Origin: JBBIPZ01 sp037442505 [NCBI: Deltaproteobacteria bacterium]
Lineage (GTDB): Bacteria; CALINM01
Direction: 5' to 3'
Assembly (NCBI GenBank): GCA_037442505.1
Contig: JBBIPZ010000002.1
Coordinates: forward strand, 80,558-144,557
DNA: 64,000 nucleotides
Under the pieces are notes generated by a model. It was not told where the DNA came from, searched no databases, and saw only the letters and a program-made list of their open reading frames with translations. A program made the translations under genes and the position numbers. This document shows positions 35,707-44,793 of this stretch, one piece after another; positions within the stretch are counted from its first letter, which is position 1; each line of letters starts with the position of its first letter.

Positions 35707-37065
35707 CTAATCTGTTTTTTTCAAAAATAGAGTTTTCATTTTCTTTTTAAACGATAGGAGCAGATAGAGCAGGGTACCTTTGCGAATGTTTATTTCAACC
35801 CTTCTTTCTTCTGTTTCAGCATCAATAATAACATTTACAGACATTGATTTCTGAAAGGACAAAATCTGAGATGGGTACAAACTCCTGTGACCAGTGATAA
35901 GAAAACTAACAACAGAAGCTATGATTGCATAAGTTGCAATGGAAGGCCCAAAAAGTTCGATCGCCATAATACTTGCAGCAAGCGGGGTGTTTAGTGTTCC
36001 AGAAATCACACTAACCAGACCAAGCGCAGAGTAAAATGCAAGATTATTTTCGCCCATAAGTTGTGCTAATGAGTTGCCACTGCTTGCACCAATAAAAAAC
36101 AGAGGTGTTATAATGCCTCCGCTTCCACCAAAGCAAAGCGTTAACATCGTAAAGATAGTTTTTAGAAAAAAATCGTAGTAGTTTGATGGTTTGTTTTCCA
36201 GAAAGCTAATAGTTTGGTTTATTGATAAACCTAAATAATCTGTGCTAAAAATTAATGCAAAAAGAACAATTAAAATTCCAGCAATAACCGACTTTAAGTA
36301 AATGTTTAATCTTAATTTTTTGTTTATTTTTCTTCCCTTTCTCATTATTTCTATAACAAAAATCGATATAATACCGAATACAATTCCAGCAAAAAGCGAT
36401 TTTATCAGCAGATTTCCAGCAGGTATGTCGGATAATAAAATTGGATTCCTGAAGTAATGAACACCCATAAGTGAAGAAATGTAGTAGCTTATAACGCCCG
36501 CAATGACAGAAGGAAAAAGAGCCTCATATAATAGTTGTCCAACAAAAAGCACTTCCACGCCAAATAAAGCTCCTGTTAGCGGAACACCAAACGCGCTGGC
36601 AAAACCAGCAGAAACGCCACAAATAACCATCTTTTTATAATCCTTTTCTTTAAATGAAAAAAATCTTGAAAAAAAGGATGCAATCGAAGCACAAATATCA
36701 GCACAAGGTGCCTCTCTGCCTGCAGAGCCACCAGCTGAAATGGTGATAATTGATGTAATAAAAATTTTGGGTGCTGCAAGAATTGATATTTTTTCAGTCT
36801 TATGGAAAGATTTAATCACATCGTCTGTAGAGAGTTCCTGGATGCGCGAAAAAAGATTTTTGTTTATAAATACTACCAGTGGGAACAAAAGAGGTATAAA
36901 ATAAAAGTAGTTTTTGTAGGTAGATAAAAAATTTATCGATAAATCTAAGGTCTTCAGAAAAAAAGAAGCAGAAATTCCACCAATTAAGCCAACAGCAGTG
37001 CTTAAAAAAAACCATTTAAGCACACTAATAAAAATAACAGTTTCTTCTTTGATAATATGCTTCAC
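35707..37065 (-). CDS. ClC-family chloride channel or Cl-/H+ antiporter
   Basis: 452 residues with about 10-12 membrane helices and the ClC motifs SAGGSAGREAPCA (about 110-122, with the gating Glu) and GGSGGIITPLFFIGA (about 317-331). The conserved gating Glu suggests a ClC that can couple to protons; the C-terminal 40 residues are a short basic cytoplasmic tail with no CBS domain. Substrate could be chloride or fluoride, but the fluoride-specific residues are not evident. Confidence 0.88.
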   Translation of the reverse strand: MKHIIKEETVIFISVLKWFFLSTAVGLIGGISASFFLKTLDLSINFLSTYKNYFYFIPLLFPLVVFINKNLFSRIQELSTDDVIKSFHKTEKISILAAPKIFITSIITISAGGSAGREAPCADICASIASFFSRFFSFKEKDYKKMVICGVSAGFASAFGVPLTGALFGVEVLFVGQLLYEALFPSVIAGVISYYISSLMGVHYFRNPILLSDIPAGNLLIKSLFAGIVFGIISIFVIEIMRKGRKINKKLRLNIYLKSVIAGILIVLFALIFSTDYLGLSINQTISFLENKPSNYYDFFLKTIFTMLTLCFGGSGGIITPLFFIGASSGNSLAQLMGENNLAFYSALGLVSVISGTLNTPLAASIMAIELFGPSIATYAIIASVVSFLITGHRSLYPSQILSFQKSMSVNVIIDAETEERRVEINIRKGTLLYLLLSFKKKMKTLFLKKTD

Positions 37066-37217
37066 AAGGGTATTTTATTGAATTCTTATGAAAAAATCAA
37101 AATTAATAAATACAAGCGAACATAACAAATAACAAAAACACCCCAGTTATCCTTAACCATCATTAAAAACAAGATAGTTTTGGCATTCAGATAGTTAATG
37201 ACATTTATCCAAACGAA

Positions 37218-38233
37218 TTGCAACATGTAATATTATCTTTTGACTTTCATCCATTAACGAAAAACTTTTTTATTAGAAAAAATCATCGTAACATTTATCC
37301 GCGTCTTAACTATATCTGGGATAAAAAGAGGGGGCGTGGCTTTGTGGTGAACTATCTCGAGGAAAACAAAATTTTATTAACGGTTTTAAGTACAAAACAG
37401 ACACTAATGAGACCCAAAATGGCGTTTTTATAGGTGGAGAGCTGTCCAAATCTGAGTTTGATAGAGAAACAAACAAGATGAATGAAACAGGTATGGCATA
37501 CTACAATGGTTCAAGGTGGTATCATATATGGTGTAATTCAAATGAGGGGCTTGCTTCTGGTTCAACAATGTAGCCAATACCTATAACAAGCTGGAAGTTT
37601 TTGGGTAGCGAAGTGTTAGAGAGAGGTTCATTTAAAATTATAATTAAAAGTAACCACTTAGCTGTTTCAGATGGTAACCCAATTTATATTGAAAGATTTG
37701 GAATATTTTTGGCTGGGAATCCATATTTGATACTTGTGCAACGCATAACTAATATCGGCAATAAAATTGCAAGCTACTATTATGTTTATGGTGATGAGCC
37801 ATGGCTTGGTAATTATGGTTCTTCTATAGGCAACATTGGCTGGGTTAAGGATTGTTTAATTAAGTATGAAGTACAGATTGATCCAAAGAAATATAAATTT
37901 TTCGGCTTTTATGATTATGGTAACGATGTTATTGGAGAGGAGCATAAATTTACTGGTATGGCTAATTTTATAGGGTGGATTTATGATGAGCCTGACGTTG
38001 CATTTATTGTGAATAAAGAAGGAGTGAAAATTGATAAAGCAAAAAACAAAAAACCACTTTATAGCCAGTCAAGCAGATTTATCGGTGGACAGTGGGGACC
38101 AGTTTATCTTCAACCAAAAGGAAGTCAGAGTATAGCGTTAGCATTAGCGTTAGGTATTGCTTATGGTGGAAATGAAGGCAAGATACCTATCAAACAATCA
38201 GTTTTTTTTAATATTTTGAGTTTTCCCTACTAA
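37218..38233 (+). pseudogene. Decayed gene of unknown function (frameshift and in-frame TAG)
   Basis: Three pieces of one coding sequence are visible. The first reads in one frame to about 37370 (NYIWDKKRGRGFVVNYLEEN). A frameshift near 37368-37376 leads to INGFKYKTDTNETQNGVFIG and on to 37570. In that same frame a TAG at 37571-37573 interrupts, after which the frame runs open to the stop at 38233 (GSEVLERGSF to ILSFPY). The intact protein was at least about 330 residues. I do not recognise the family. The gene stands alone between two minus-strand genes. Confidence 0.65.
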
Positions 38234-38271
38234 AATAACAGCAGCCAAGAATGTTTGTGGAATGAATAATG

Positions 38272-38958
38272 TTATTTATTTTTTGTTCTTTCTCCAAACA
38301 TGGCTGTGCCGATTCTAAGGATTGTTGCCCCCTCCTCTACTGCGACTGTGTAATCTCCAGACATTCCCATCGATAACTCGGTCAAGGGGTGTTTATAGAT
38401 ACCTTTTTTGTTCAAAAAATCAAAAATTTGTTTTATCTCTTTAAAGTAATTTCGAGAATCTTCTTTGTTGCCCGTGTATGGTGGGATAGCCATCAGACCT
38501 TTAAGTTCTATCCATGCAAGGTTGTTTAACTCGAAAACAAACTTTTCTAACTCGTCTTTAGGCAACCCACCTTTAGATTCTTCACCTTGATTAATTTGTA
38601 TCAAAACCGCTTGTGTTTTACCAATTTTTTCAGCCCTTTTATTTATTTCTAAGGCAAGCTGAAGACTATCCAGAGAGTGAATTAGCTTTACGGAACCAAC
38701 GATGTATTTTGCCTTGTTTTTTTGCAGTGTGCCAATAAAATGCCAGTTGAGATTGTTACATACACGCATCTTACCAAGCATTTCCTGAACATAATTTTCT
38801 CCAACATCAGTAATGCCAATAGAATTTAATGTTTGTATTATTTCAACTGGTACTGTTTTGGTAACAGCTACAATTAAAGGGAAATCCTTGCGTCCAACCT
38901 TTTGCATTGTATCTAAAATTTCAGATTTAATTTTTAGATATCTATTAACCAATTCCAT
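38272..38958 (-). CDS. YggS-type pyridoxal phosphate homeostasis protein
   Basis: 228 residues, PLP-binding TIM barrel of the YggS/PROSC family. The PLP lysine is in IVAVTKTVP (about 33), followed by GENYVQEM, NWHFIGTLQKNKAKYI and LSMGMSGDY. It keeps the free PLP pool in balance and has no known enzyme activity. Its start overlaps the end of maf by 14 bases. No division genes are near, though in many genomes yggS sits near ftsZ. Confidence 0.93.
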   Translation of the reverse strand: MELVNRYLKIKSEILDTMQKVGRKDFPLIVAVTKTVPVEIIQTLNSIGITDVGENYVQEMLGKMRVCNNLNWHFIGTLQKNKAKYIVGSVKLIHSLDSLQLALEINKRAEKIGKTQAVLIQINQGEESKGGLPKDELEKFVFELNNLAWIELKGLMAIPPYTGNKEDSRNYFKEIKQIFDFLNKKGIYKHPLTELSMGMSGDYTVAVEEGATILRIGTAMFGERTKNK

Positions 38959-39568
38959 TGGCTTTTACCTCGATGACTTTAAATTTTAGTAAATCCTGAA
39001 GAATCTGTGCAAGAGGTAACCCAACAACATTTGTATATGAACCTTCAATCTCCTCTATCATAAAGCTGCCGTAGCCTTGAACTGCATACCCGCCAGCCTT
39101 GTCTAAAGGTTCTTTTGTTGCAATATAGTTTCGTATTTCTTTAATGGAAAGGGGCTTAAATTTAACTTGAGTCCGAAACGAACGTAGCACTGTTTTTTTT
39201 TGGTTTTTAGAATTAAGTGTTATACAATAAGCCGTAAAAACAGAATGCCATTTACCTTCCAGCATTTTAAGCGTCCTTTCTGCGTCTGCAATAGAACTGG
39301 GCTTTTCGAAAATTCTTCCTTTTCTTACAACAATAGTATCTGCAGTAATGATACAGCCATTTAAGTCGGGATAGTTTTTAAGTGTTTCTTCCATCTTGAG
39401 CAACGCCTTTTTCTCTGCAAAATATCTTGGGCTCTTAAATTTAAATTTTATATCCTCACCATAAGGAGAGATTACTTCAAAATTTAGTCCTGTAGATTTT
39501 AGCGACTCACTTCTTCTTGGTGAGTTTGATGCGAGAAATATTTTAATTTCTGTGTTTTGATAGATCAT
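38945..39568 (-). CDS. maf: Maf-like nucleoside triphosphate pyrophosphatase
   Basis: 207 residues with IFLASNSPRRSE (about 9-20), the acidic DTIVVRKGRIFEKP (about 76) and a C-terminal GGYAVQGYGS and NVVGLPL. Maf/YhdE proteins hydrolyse dTTP, UTP or modified nucleotides and affect septum formation. It directly follows the kinase fusion gene (one base gap) and overlaps yggS, so three genes form one unit. Confidence 0.93.
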   Translation of the reverse strand: MIYQNTEIKIFLASNSPRRSESLKSTGLNFEVISPYGEDIKFKFKSPRYFAEKKALLKMEETLKNYPDLNGCIITADTIVVRKGRIFEKPSSIADAERTLKMLEGKWHSVFTAYCITLNSKNQKKTVLRSFRTQVKFKPLSIKEIRNYIATKEPLDKAGGYAVQGYGSFMIEEIEGSYTNVVGLPLAQILQDLLKFKVIEVKANGIG

Positions 39569-41113
39569 TTAAAATAGCTCCTGAATGTTTTTTGCGATAA
39601 GCTCTGGCGGATTAACTGTTTTTATTTTAAGAATTCTATAAGATGGTATCTCGTCTGGTTGTTCCATAGCTTTTAACTGATGTTGTAATACTTTGACATC
39701 TGCATCTGATACATCTTTTCCCTCTTTTTGTCGTGTTAGTACCCTTTTGATAAGCAGATCTTCAGACGCAGTTAAGTATATAAACAAAGGATTAAAACCT
39801 TCCGTTAAAAGCGTATCAAGAAAAAGTTTTCTCTGCCATATCTTTAAAAAGGTAGCATCTACAACAACTTTTTTGTTTGGAAGGCAGTTTTTTATTGTAA
39901 GTTCTAATAGTTTTTTATATGTATTTTCAGTGACTTGCTTTGAATAAATACCCGTTTCTATATCGCTGTACTGATGGGAAGTTATCTTGATGTTAGAAAT
40001 TTCCTTACGTATAACATCACTTCTTAAAATCGTAGCTCTATCCTGAAAAAAATTAGTTACACTGCTTTTTCCAGAACCAGATACGCCCATCATTATCAGT
40101 GGGTTAAAACTCGTTTTATTTTTAAGAATATAATGGCAGGCTAAAGAAAAATAATCACAGGCTTTTTTGTAGTGTATACTTTTCTGGCTTTTATCAAATA
40201 CATCATAGGTTAAACTTTCGATTTTACCCCTTACAACAGCACGATAAACTTTGTAGAATCTTAATAACTCATCATTTTTGTAAAATCCATTATGCTTGAA
40301 GTATGTCTTATAGACAGCGTTAGATAGATCAAATCTGCCTTTGAACTCTAAATCCATCAGCAGAAATGCGAGGTCTTCCAACACATCACCAATGCTTAGT
40401 CTTTTGTTAAACTCGATACAGTCAAAAATAACTATTCGTTTGGCTAAAACTATGTGATTTGTGTGTAAATCGCCGTGGATCTCTTTTATAAAGCCTGAAG
40501 CCTTTCTTTCTATAAAGAGCTTCTTGTTATTGTTAATAAAATTAAAGACAAACGCATTTATCATCTCAAACTGGTCTTTAGTTATAGTTTTATCAATGTA
40601 TGGAGAAATCTCCTCCATATTTTCCTGATTGTCTTTTTTTACAGCGGCTATTCCACCATAATAGTTGCCAGTATAAGAGAGCGATTGTCGATGAAATGCG
40701 GCTATTTTTCGTGCCACGGTCTTAATTTCTGATAATAGCAGTGCTCCATCTTCAATTTGATTAGAAAGGATTTTCGTTTCAGGTATACGTTTCATCTTAA
40801 CTGCATAATCAAAAACCTTGCTATTTTTTGTTTTGTTAAAGCTCAAAACACCATTTTTTTGAAAAATTTTTACTATACCGAGGTAGTAACCCTTTGCAAG
40901 CCTTGAATTTAACAAAACTTCCCTTTTACAATTCTGCAAACGTTTTTTTAATGTGGAAAAGTCGAGAAAATCAAATTTGACAGCCTTTTTAACTTTATAG
41001 GCGTAATTACCCCCAACAAAAACGTGAGATATATGTGTTTCGTAATGTTTTACAATTGTGGGTTTATCACCATAGATGTTTTTAGACAAGAAAAACCGTA
41101 CAAGTTTATCCAT
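39569..41113 (-). CDS. Aminoglycoside-phosphotransferase-like domain fused to P-loop kinase
   Basis: 514 residues. Residues 1-330 are a protein-kinase-like APH domain with catalytic EIHGDLHTNHIVL (about 210-222) and metal-binding IFDCIEFN. Residues 345-514 are a zeta-toxin/gluconate-kinase-like P-loop domain with MMGVSGSGKSSV (about 344-355). Proteins of this fused layout (COG2187/COG0645) are common in proteobacteria and are not resistance genes in any known case; the substrate is unknown. Confidence 0.8.
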   Translation of the reverse strand: MDKLVRFFLSKNIYGDKPTIVKHYETHISHVFVGGNYAYKVKKAVKFDFLDFSTLKKRLQNCKREVLLNSRLAKGYYLGIVKIFQKNGVLSFNKTKNSKVFDYAVKMKRIPETKILSNQIEDGALLLSEIKTVARKIAAFHRQSLSYTGNYYGGIAAVKKDNQENMEEISPYIDKTITKDQFEMINAFVFNFINNNKKLFIERKASGFIKEIHGDLHTNHIVLAKRIVIFDCIEFNKRLSIGDVLEDLAFLLMDLEFKGRFDLSNAVYKTYFKHNGFYKNDELLRFYKVYRAVVRGKIESLTYDVFDKSQKSIHYKKACDYFSLACHYILKNKTSFNPLIMMGVSGSGKSSVTNFFQDRATILRSDVIRKEISNIKITSHQYSDIETGIYSKQVTENTYKKLLELTIKNCLPNKKVVVDATFLKIWQRKLFLDTLLTEGFNPLFIYLTASEDLLIKRVLTRQKEGKDVSDADVKVLQHQLKAMEQPDEIPSYRILKIKTVNPPELIAKNIQELF

Positions 41114-41138
41114 CTCACTTTAATATTACTCTATTTTT

Positions 41139-41726
41139 TTATTCTTGTCCTGTATTAATGATACGTTCTTCAGTAACAATTATATCAACTCGTCTATCAT
41201 AATATCCCATTGGTACCTGTTCCACGATTTGTAACTCAAAGGCTATAGCGATGGTTTTGACCCCAGTCTTTATAGAAGGGAGCAATCTGTCATAAAATCC
41301 CCCTCCATATCCCATTCTGCCACCTTTTGTATCGAATGCGCTGCCGGGCACAACAACCAGCTCAACGTCTTTGAGCTTTGCTTCTTTAGCGGTAGAAGGG
41401 TTGGGTTCTAAAATGCCATAGCTACCCTCAATAAGTTCTTTAAAATCATTTAAATAAAAAAGTCGTAACCTTTTGTTTGGTATATCAGTATATGGAACAA
41501 TAACATTTTTTCCCATTTCTAAAAGGCGTTCTATAATGGGCTTTGTATCCACCTCGGATCTGAAGTTGATAAAAATAAAGATATTCTGTGCAGTCGTAAT
41601 CTCTCCTAGAGTAAAAAAATGATCAAATATAGCCTTGCTTTTTTTTGCCCATTCATCTTTTGTCAGGCTGTCCCTTATTGTAAGAATACGTTTTCTTAAC
41701 TCTTTTTTTTCCAATCTAATATCCAT
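41139..41726 (-). CDS. 5-formyltetrahydrofolate cyclo-ligase
   Basis: 195 residues of the MTHFS/YgfA family: an N-terminal KKELRKRIL, IFINFRSEVDT (about 48) and the nucleotide-binding region VPGSAFDTKGGRMGYGGGFYDR (about 125-146). It converts 5-formyl-THF to methenyl-THF, salvaging a folate form that inhibits C1 enzymes. With fchA and folD 2 kb away it strengthens the C1-folate set that feeds the acs operon. Confidence 0.93.
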   Translation of the reverse strand: MDIRLEKKELRKRILTIRDSLTKDEWAKKSKAIFDHFFTLGEITTAQNIFIFINFRSEVDTKPIIERLLEMGKNVIVPYTDIPNKRLRLFYLNDFKELIEGSYGILEPNPSTAKEAKLKDVELVVVPGSAFDTKGGRMGYGGGFYDRLLPSIKTGVKTIAIAFELQIVEQVPMGYYDRRVDIIVTEERIINTGQE

Positions 41727-42420
41727 CTGTTTGTCTCTCTATAAAATTTCTTAATGTTTCGATTATGTCTTTACTGGGTCCAACAAATTCGAGCCCCATA
41801 CCAACTGGATATGATTCCTTCTTTTTACTGCCTTCCTTATTAATCCAGACCACTCTACACCAGAGTTTTAAAGAAGCATTAGTATTTGGAAGCAAAAATT
41901 TTAGTTCAAGATAAGCCCCTTCTTTAAGTAACCTATCTGCGGCGAGAAACAATCCGCCTTCACTCAAATCGAGTATGACGCCCTTTTCCATATCGTCTTC
42001 AAAACCATAAAAGGCCGGGACATCTATGATAATCCGTCTCTTTTTTCTCTTGTCTAAATTCAGGTATTTATTGGCAAGATTTACAAATGTCAGTTCTGTA
42101 AAAGGCTTTTTTATGATATCTTTAGCTCCGTTTTGAATTAATATATCTTCAAGTGATTTATCGATAAAAGAAGATACTATAACAACAGGGATATCTTTAA
42201 TCTCTGCAATGTCCTTCTTAGCTTGTAAAAACTCTAATCCATTCATCAGGGGCATTTCGTAATCGAGAAAAATAACATTTGGCAAAAATTTCTTGGCAAC
42301 ATCAATAGCTTCTTTGCCATTAGAGGCAGTAAAAACTTCGCAATCTGTACGATAAAGATAACTTTTACCCAGGTCTAAAAAAAACTTTACATCATCTACA
42401 AGTAAAACTTTTCCAGCCAT
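41716..42420 (-). CDS. Response regulator with C-terminal PilZ domain
   Basis: 234 residues. An N-terminal receiver (1-120) with phospho-acceptor D53 in VIFLDYEMPLMNG, joined to a PilZ domain (about 128-230) carrying RRIIIDVPAF and DLSEGGLFL. PilZ binds cyclic di-GMP, so the protein may join phospho-signalling to c-di-GMP. The RxxxR part is RKKRRIIID. It overlaps the cyclo-ligase gene by 11 bases; the target is unknown. Confidence 0.85.
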   Translation of the reverse strand: MAGKVLLVDDVKFFLDLGKSYLYRTDCEVFTASNGKEAIDVAKKFLPNVIFLDYEMPLMNGLEFLQAKKDIAEIKDIPVVIVSSFIDKSLEDILIQNGAKDIIKKPFTELTFVNLANKYLNLDKRKKRRIIIDVPAFYGFEDDMEKGVILDLSEGGLFLAADRLLKEGAYLELKFLLPNTNASLKLWCRVVWINKEGSKKKESYPVGMGLEFVGPSKDIIETLRNFIERQTDGY

Positions 42421-42427
42421 TTATACA

Positions 42428-42943
42428 CTATCGGTTATTTTTATATGCAGCAAGTAAAAGTCCGTCTTTTTCAACTTTAACTTCTCCATTAGTATTGTAA
42501 GCTTTATAATGCTCGATAATATTGTTTTTATTGAATAGCGCTATGGAATTTCCGGTTTTTAAGTCCCAATTAATCTCTAATTTGTCCTGATACACATCAC
42601 CCTTGTAATGTCTTATGTTATATGAGATGTTGTTGCCTACTTTTTTTGCCTTTATGTAAAAAAGTTCATCGCCCTTTGCGTAAAAAAACTCTTTTTCGCC
42701 CATAGCGATAGGATTTTTACCGGTCCAGAATTCGACAGTGTTAAACAGGACAAAATCTAATAGGGCGGCTACACCATAAACAGGTATGATAACAAAAGCC
42801 CATGTTGTAGCGCTTCTAAGAAACTTGTCTTTAACCTGACTGTTAATCTCATAAACCTTTCTCGTGAGCTGAAACTTGCCGTAGCAGCCTGTAAACACAG
42901 AAAGTATAAAACTGATGATTAAAGCGATAGAAATTTTTTTCAT
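42428..42943 (-). CDS. DUF3332-type lipoprotein
   Basis: 171 residues with a lipoprotein signal and lipobox VFTGC (Cys20). It matches the DUF3332 pattern: GKFQLTRKVYEINSQV after the Cys, then a hydrophobic segment AFVIIPVYGVAALLDFVLFN and EFWTGKNP. Family role is unknown. A good promoter (TTGACT, 17 bases, TAAAAT) and GAGGAGG lie ahead, so it starts the unit with the PilZ regulator 7 bases downstream. Confidence 0.8.
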   Translation of the reverse strand: MKKISIALIISFILSVFTGCYGKFQLTRKVYEINSQVKDKFLRSATTWAFVIIPVYGVAALLDFVLFNTVEFWTGKNPIAMGEKEFFYAKGDELFYIKAKKVGNNISYNIRHYKGDVYQDKLEINWDLKTGNSIALFNKNNIIEHYKAYNTNGEVKVEKDGLLLAAYKNNR

Positions 42944-42976
42944 TTTTATTTATCCTCCTCACTAAAAGATTAGTAA

Positions 42977-43005
42977 ATTTTACCTTTTTAAGCCAGATTA
43001 GTCAA
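42977..43005 (-). promoter_or_regulatory. Promoter of the DUF3332 lipoprotein gene
   Basis: On the minus strand TTGACT (43000-43005), a 17-base spacer and TAAAAT (42977-42982) lie about 34 bases before the ATG. The same hexamer pair and spacing occurs at the aroF leader promoter. Confidence 0.6.
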
Positions 43006-43205
43006 TTAACAGCTAGTGTATAAATGGGGACAGGTCAACTATACATTTTAAAAGATGTGGCTTTTTAGGATTTTATGCGCGCATTTATTTTCAGTTAAAA
43101 ATGTAAACTTATCATTTCAGGATATTAGTGCTAATTAGTGTGGAAAAAAATTGAATGCTTAAGATAAGTAACTGGGCTGCAGCTTTTGCAGCCCCAAAAT
43201 AAATA
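43006..43205. other. Spacer with hairpin and a GGGGACAGGTC motif
   Basis: The spacer before fchA holds a 7-bp perfect hairpin (GGGCTGC at 43174-43180 with GCAGCCC at 43188-43194) just past the fchA stop. No T-run follows on either strand, so it may be a weak terminator or RNA-stabilising end. At 43027-43037 is GGGGACAGGTC, similar to GGGGACAGACC at 63062. I see no gene here. Confidence 0.4.
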
Positions 43206-43841
43206 TTAATGTCCTGCCATTCTCTCTCTAACTTTAACGACTGTTTTGTCTCTTAGTTCAGCACCTGTGCTGAATAGACAGCACCTTTCTGATACCACAA
43301 ACTTAACAAATTCTTCATCTTCTATGGTAGGAAGATTGATATCAACAGAAAACATAGCAGCCCTCATTGCCCCGTCTGCTACGTATGCAGCCACACCTAC
43401 ATCGCTTATTGCACCTTTATTGCCAAAATGTGATAACTTTTCTGCCTGAATAAGGATGTTATGACAGGCTTTGGCAATTGCAAGTGGTATTTCTGTAGCA
43501 TTTTTAGCCTCTTTTTGAATCGCCTCTTTTCTTGCTTTTTTTTGTTCATCTGTGTCTTTAGGCAATCTGAATGCGGCCATATATGTCTCGAATGCAGCCA
43601 TATCTTTTGCCGTTAATTCCTTTAGATTTTGCATTATTGCTTTGGTGTCTTCAAGAATTTCTTTAGCTTTGTCCCAGCATTCTTCGTAGCCTTTTTTACC
43701 TATTGTCAAATTTGCAACCATGCAAACCATTGCAGCAGCAGATGTAGCAACCACAGCTGATACGCTTCCGCCACCAGGAGTTGGTGAGTTAGAAGAGGCA
43801 ACCTCTAAGTATTCATTGATAGTTTTTTCGTAAAGACTCAT
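43206..43841 (-). CDS. fchA: Methenyltetrahydrofolate cyclohydrolase / formiminotransferase-cyclodeaminase family
   Basis: 211 residues, the cyclodeaminase-fold length used by FchA of acetogens. The family start SNSPTPGGGSVSAVVA (about 15-30) is clear, as are ANLTIGKKGYEE and DVGVAAYVADGAMRAA. FchA converts methenyl-THF to formyl-THF in the folate branch of the Wood-Ljungdahl pathway; a true formimino-THF cyclodeaminase would sit with histidine degradation genes, which are absent. The next gene upstream is folD, 9 bases away. Confidence 0.85.
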   Translation of the reverse strand: MSLYEKTINEYLEVASSNSPTPGGGSVSAVVATSAAAMVCMVANLTIGKKGYEECWDKAKEILEDTKAIMQNLKELTAKDMAAFETYMAAFRLPKDTDEQKKARKEAIQKEAKNATEIPLAIAKACHNILIQAEKLSHFGNKGAISDVGVAAYVADGAMRAAMFSVDINLPTIEDEEFVKFVVSERCCLFSTGAELRDKTVVKVRERMAGH

Positions 43842-43850
43842 ATTCCCCCC

Positions 43851-44705
43851 TTAACTTTTTTTCTGAAACTCAATAGCTGTTAAAACATTATTCATCATTA
43901 AAGTTGTTGTCATAGAGCCAACTCCACCCGGAACAGGTGTGATATATGAAGCAATTTCTTTGACAGCCTCAAAATCAACATCTCCGACATATTTACCTGG
44001 TTCAACCTCGTTAATACCAGCGTCAATAACTACAGCGCCGGGGGCAATCATATCTGCTGTAACAAGCTTTGCCTTACCTGCAGCAGCAATAACTATCTCC
44101 GCCTGTTTGCTGATAGAAGGCAAATCCTTCGTCTTTGTGTGGCATACTGTGATGGTCGCATGTCTTTTTATCAACATTATAGCCAAAGGTTTTCCAACTG
44201 TCTCACCCCTGCCGATGATACATACCCTCTTTCCGACTATATCGATATTCATTCTTTTTAGTATCTCAATACAGGAGAGAGGTGTTGCAGGCACAAGCTT
44301 TTCTTCCCCACTTAAAAGGTATCCCCTGTTCATTGGTGTAACAGCATCAACATCTTTTAAATAATGGACATGACTCATAACCCTATCTTTGTTAATGTGT
44401 TTTGGAAGCGGTAATTCAACCATTATGCCGTGAACATTAGGATTGTTGTTAAGTTCTTCGATAATACACAAAACCTCAGCCTCTGAAGTGTTTGCTGGCT
44501 TTTCGATAAAATCCACATCGATGCCTATACTTGCACCCATCTTGACTTTGCTTCTTGCATAAAAGATTGATGCAGGATCATCACCAACAAGTAAAACTGC
44601 CAGTTTAGGCGCGATGCCTTCATTCCTAAAAGCCTCTGCCTTAGCCTTTACCTCTTCTTTAATCTGTGCTGCCAGAGCTTTTCCATCGATAATTTGTGCT
44701 GCCAT
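43851..44705 (-). CDS. folD: Methylenetetrahydrofolate dehydrogenase / cyclohydrolase
   Basis: 284 residues. FolD motifs: the catalytic YARSKVKMGASIGI (Tyr and Lys of YxxxK) near 49-62, the VELPLPKHI and VDAVTP segments, IIGRGETVGKPLAIML (cofactor-binding) near 164-179 and a C-terminal TPVPGGVGSMTTTLMMNN. It interconverts methylene-THF and methenyl-THF and, as the cyclohydrolase residues are intact, may also make formyl-THF. A GGGGGG ribosome site is 4 bases before the ATG. Confidence 0.96.
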   Translation of the reverse strand: MAAQIIDGKALAAQIKEEVKAKAEAFRNEGIAPKLAVLLVGDDPASIFYARSKVKMGASIGIDVDFIEKPANTSEAEVLCIIEELNNNPNVHGIMVELPLPKHINKDRVMSHVHYLKDVDAVTPMNRGYLLSGEEKLVPATPLSCIEILKRMNIDIVGKRVCIIGRGETVGKPLAIMLIKRHATITVCHTKTKDLPSISKQAEIVIAAAGKAKLVTADMIAPGAVVIDAGINEVEPGKYVGDVDFEAVKEIASYITPVPGGVGSMTTTLMMNNVLTAIEFQKKS

Positions 44706-44793
44706 AACTCCCCCCTATCTTTTAAATTTTCCTAAATGAAAAAACCACAAAAAAAAGTTTAAGTCAACATTTTTTTTATTGTTTGTTAATTGA

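Noticed and set aside
37571-37573. In-frame TAG as a possible pyrrolysine codon
   Set aside because: A frameshift 200 bases upstream in the same gene shows decay, and no pylT/pylS or methylamine genes are in the window.
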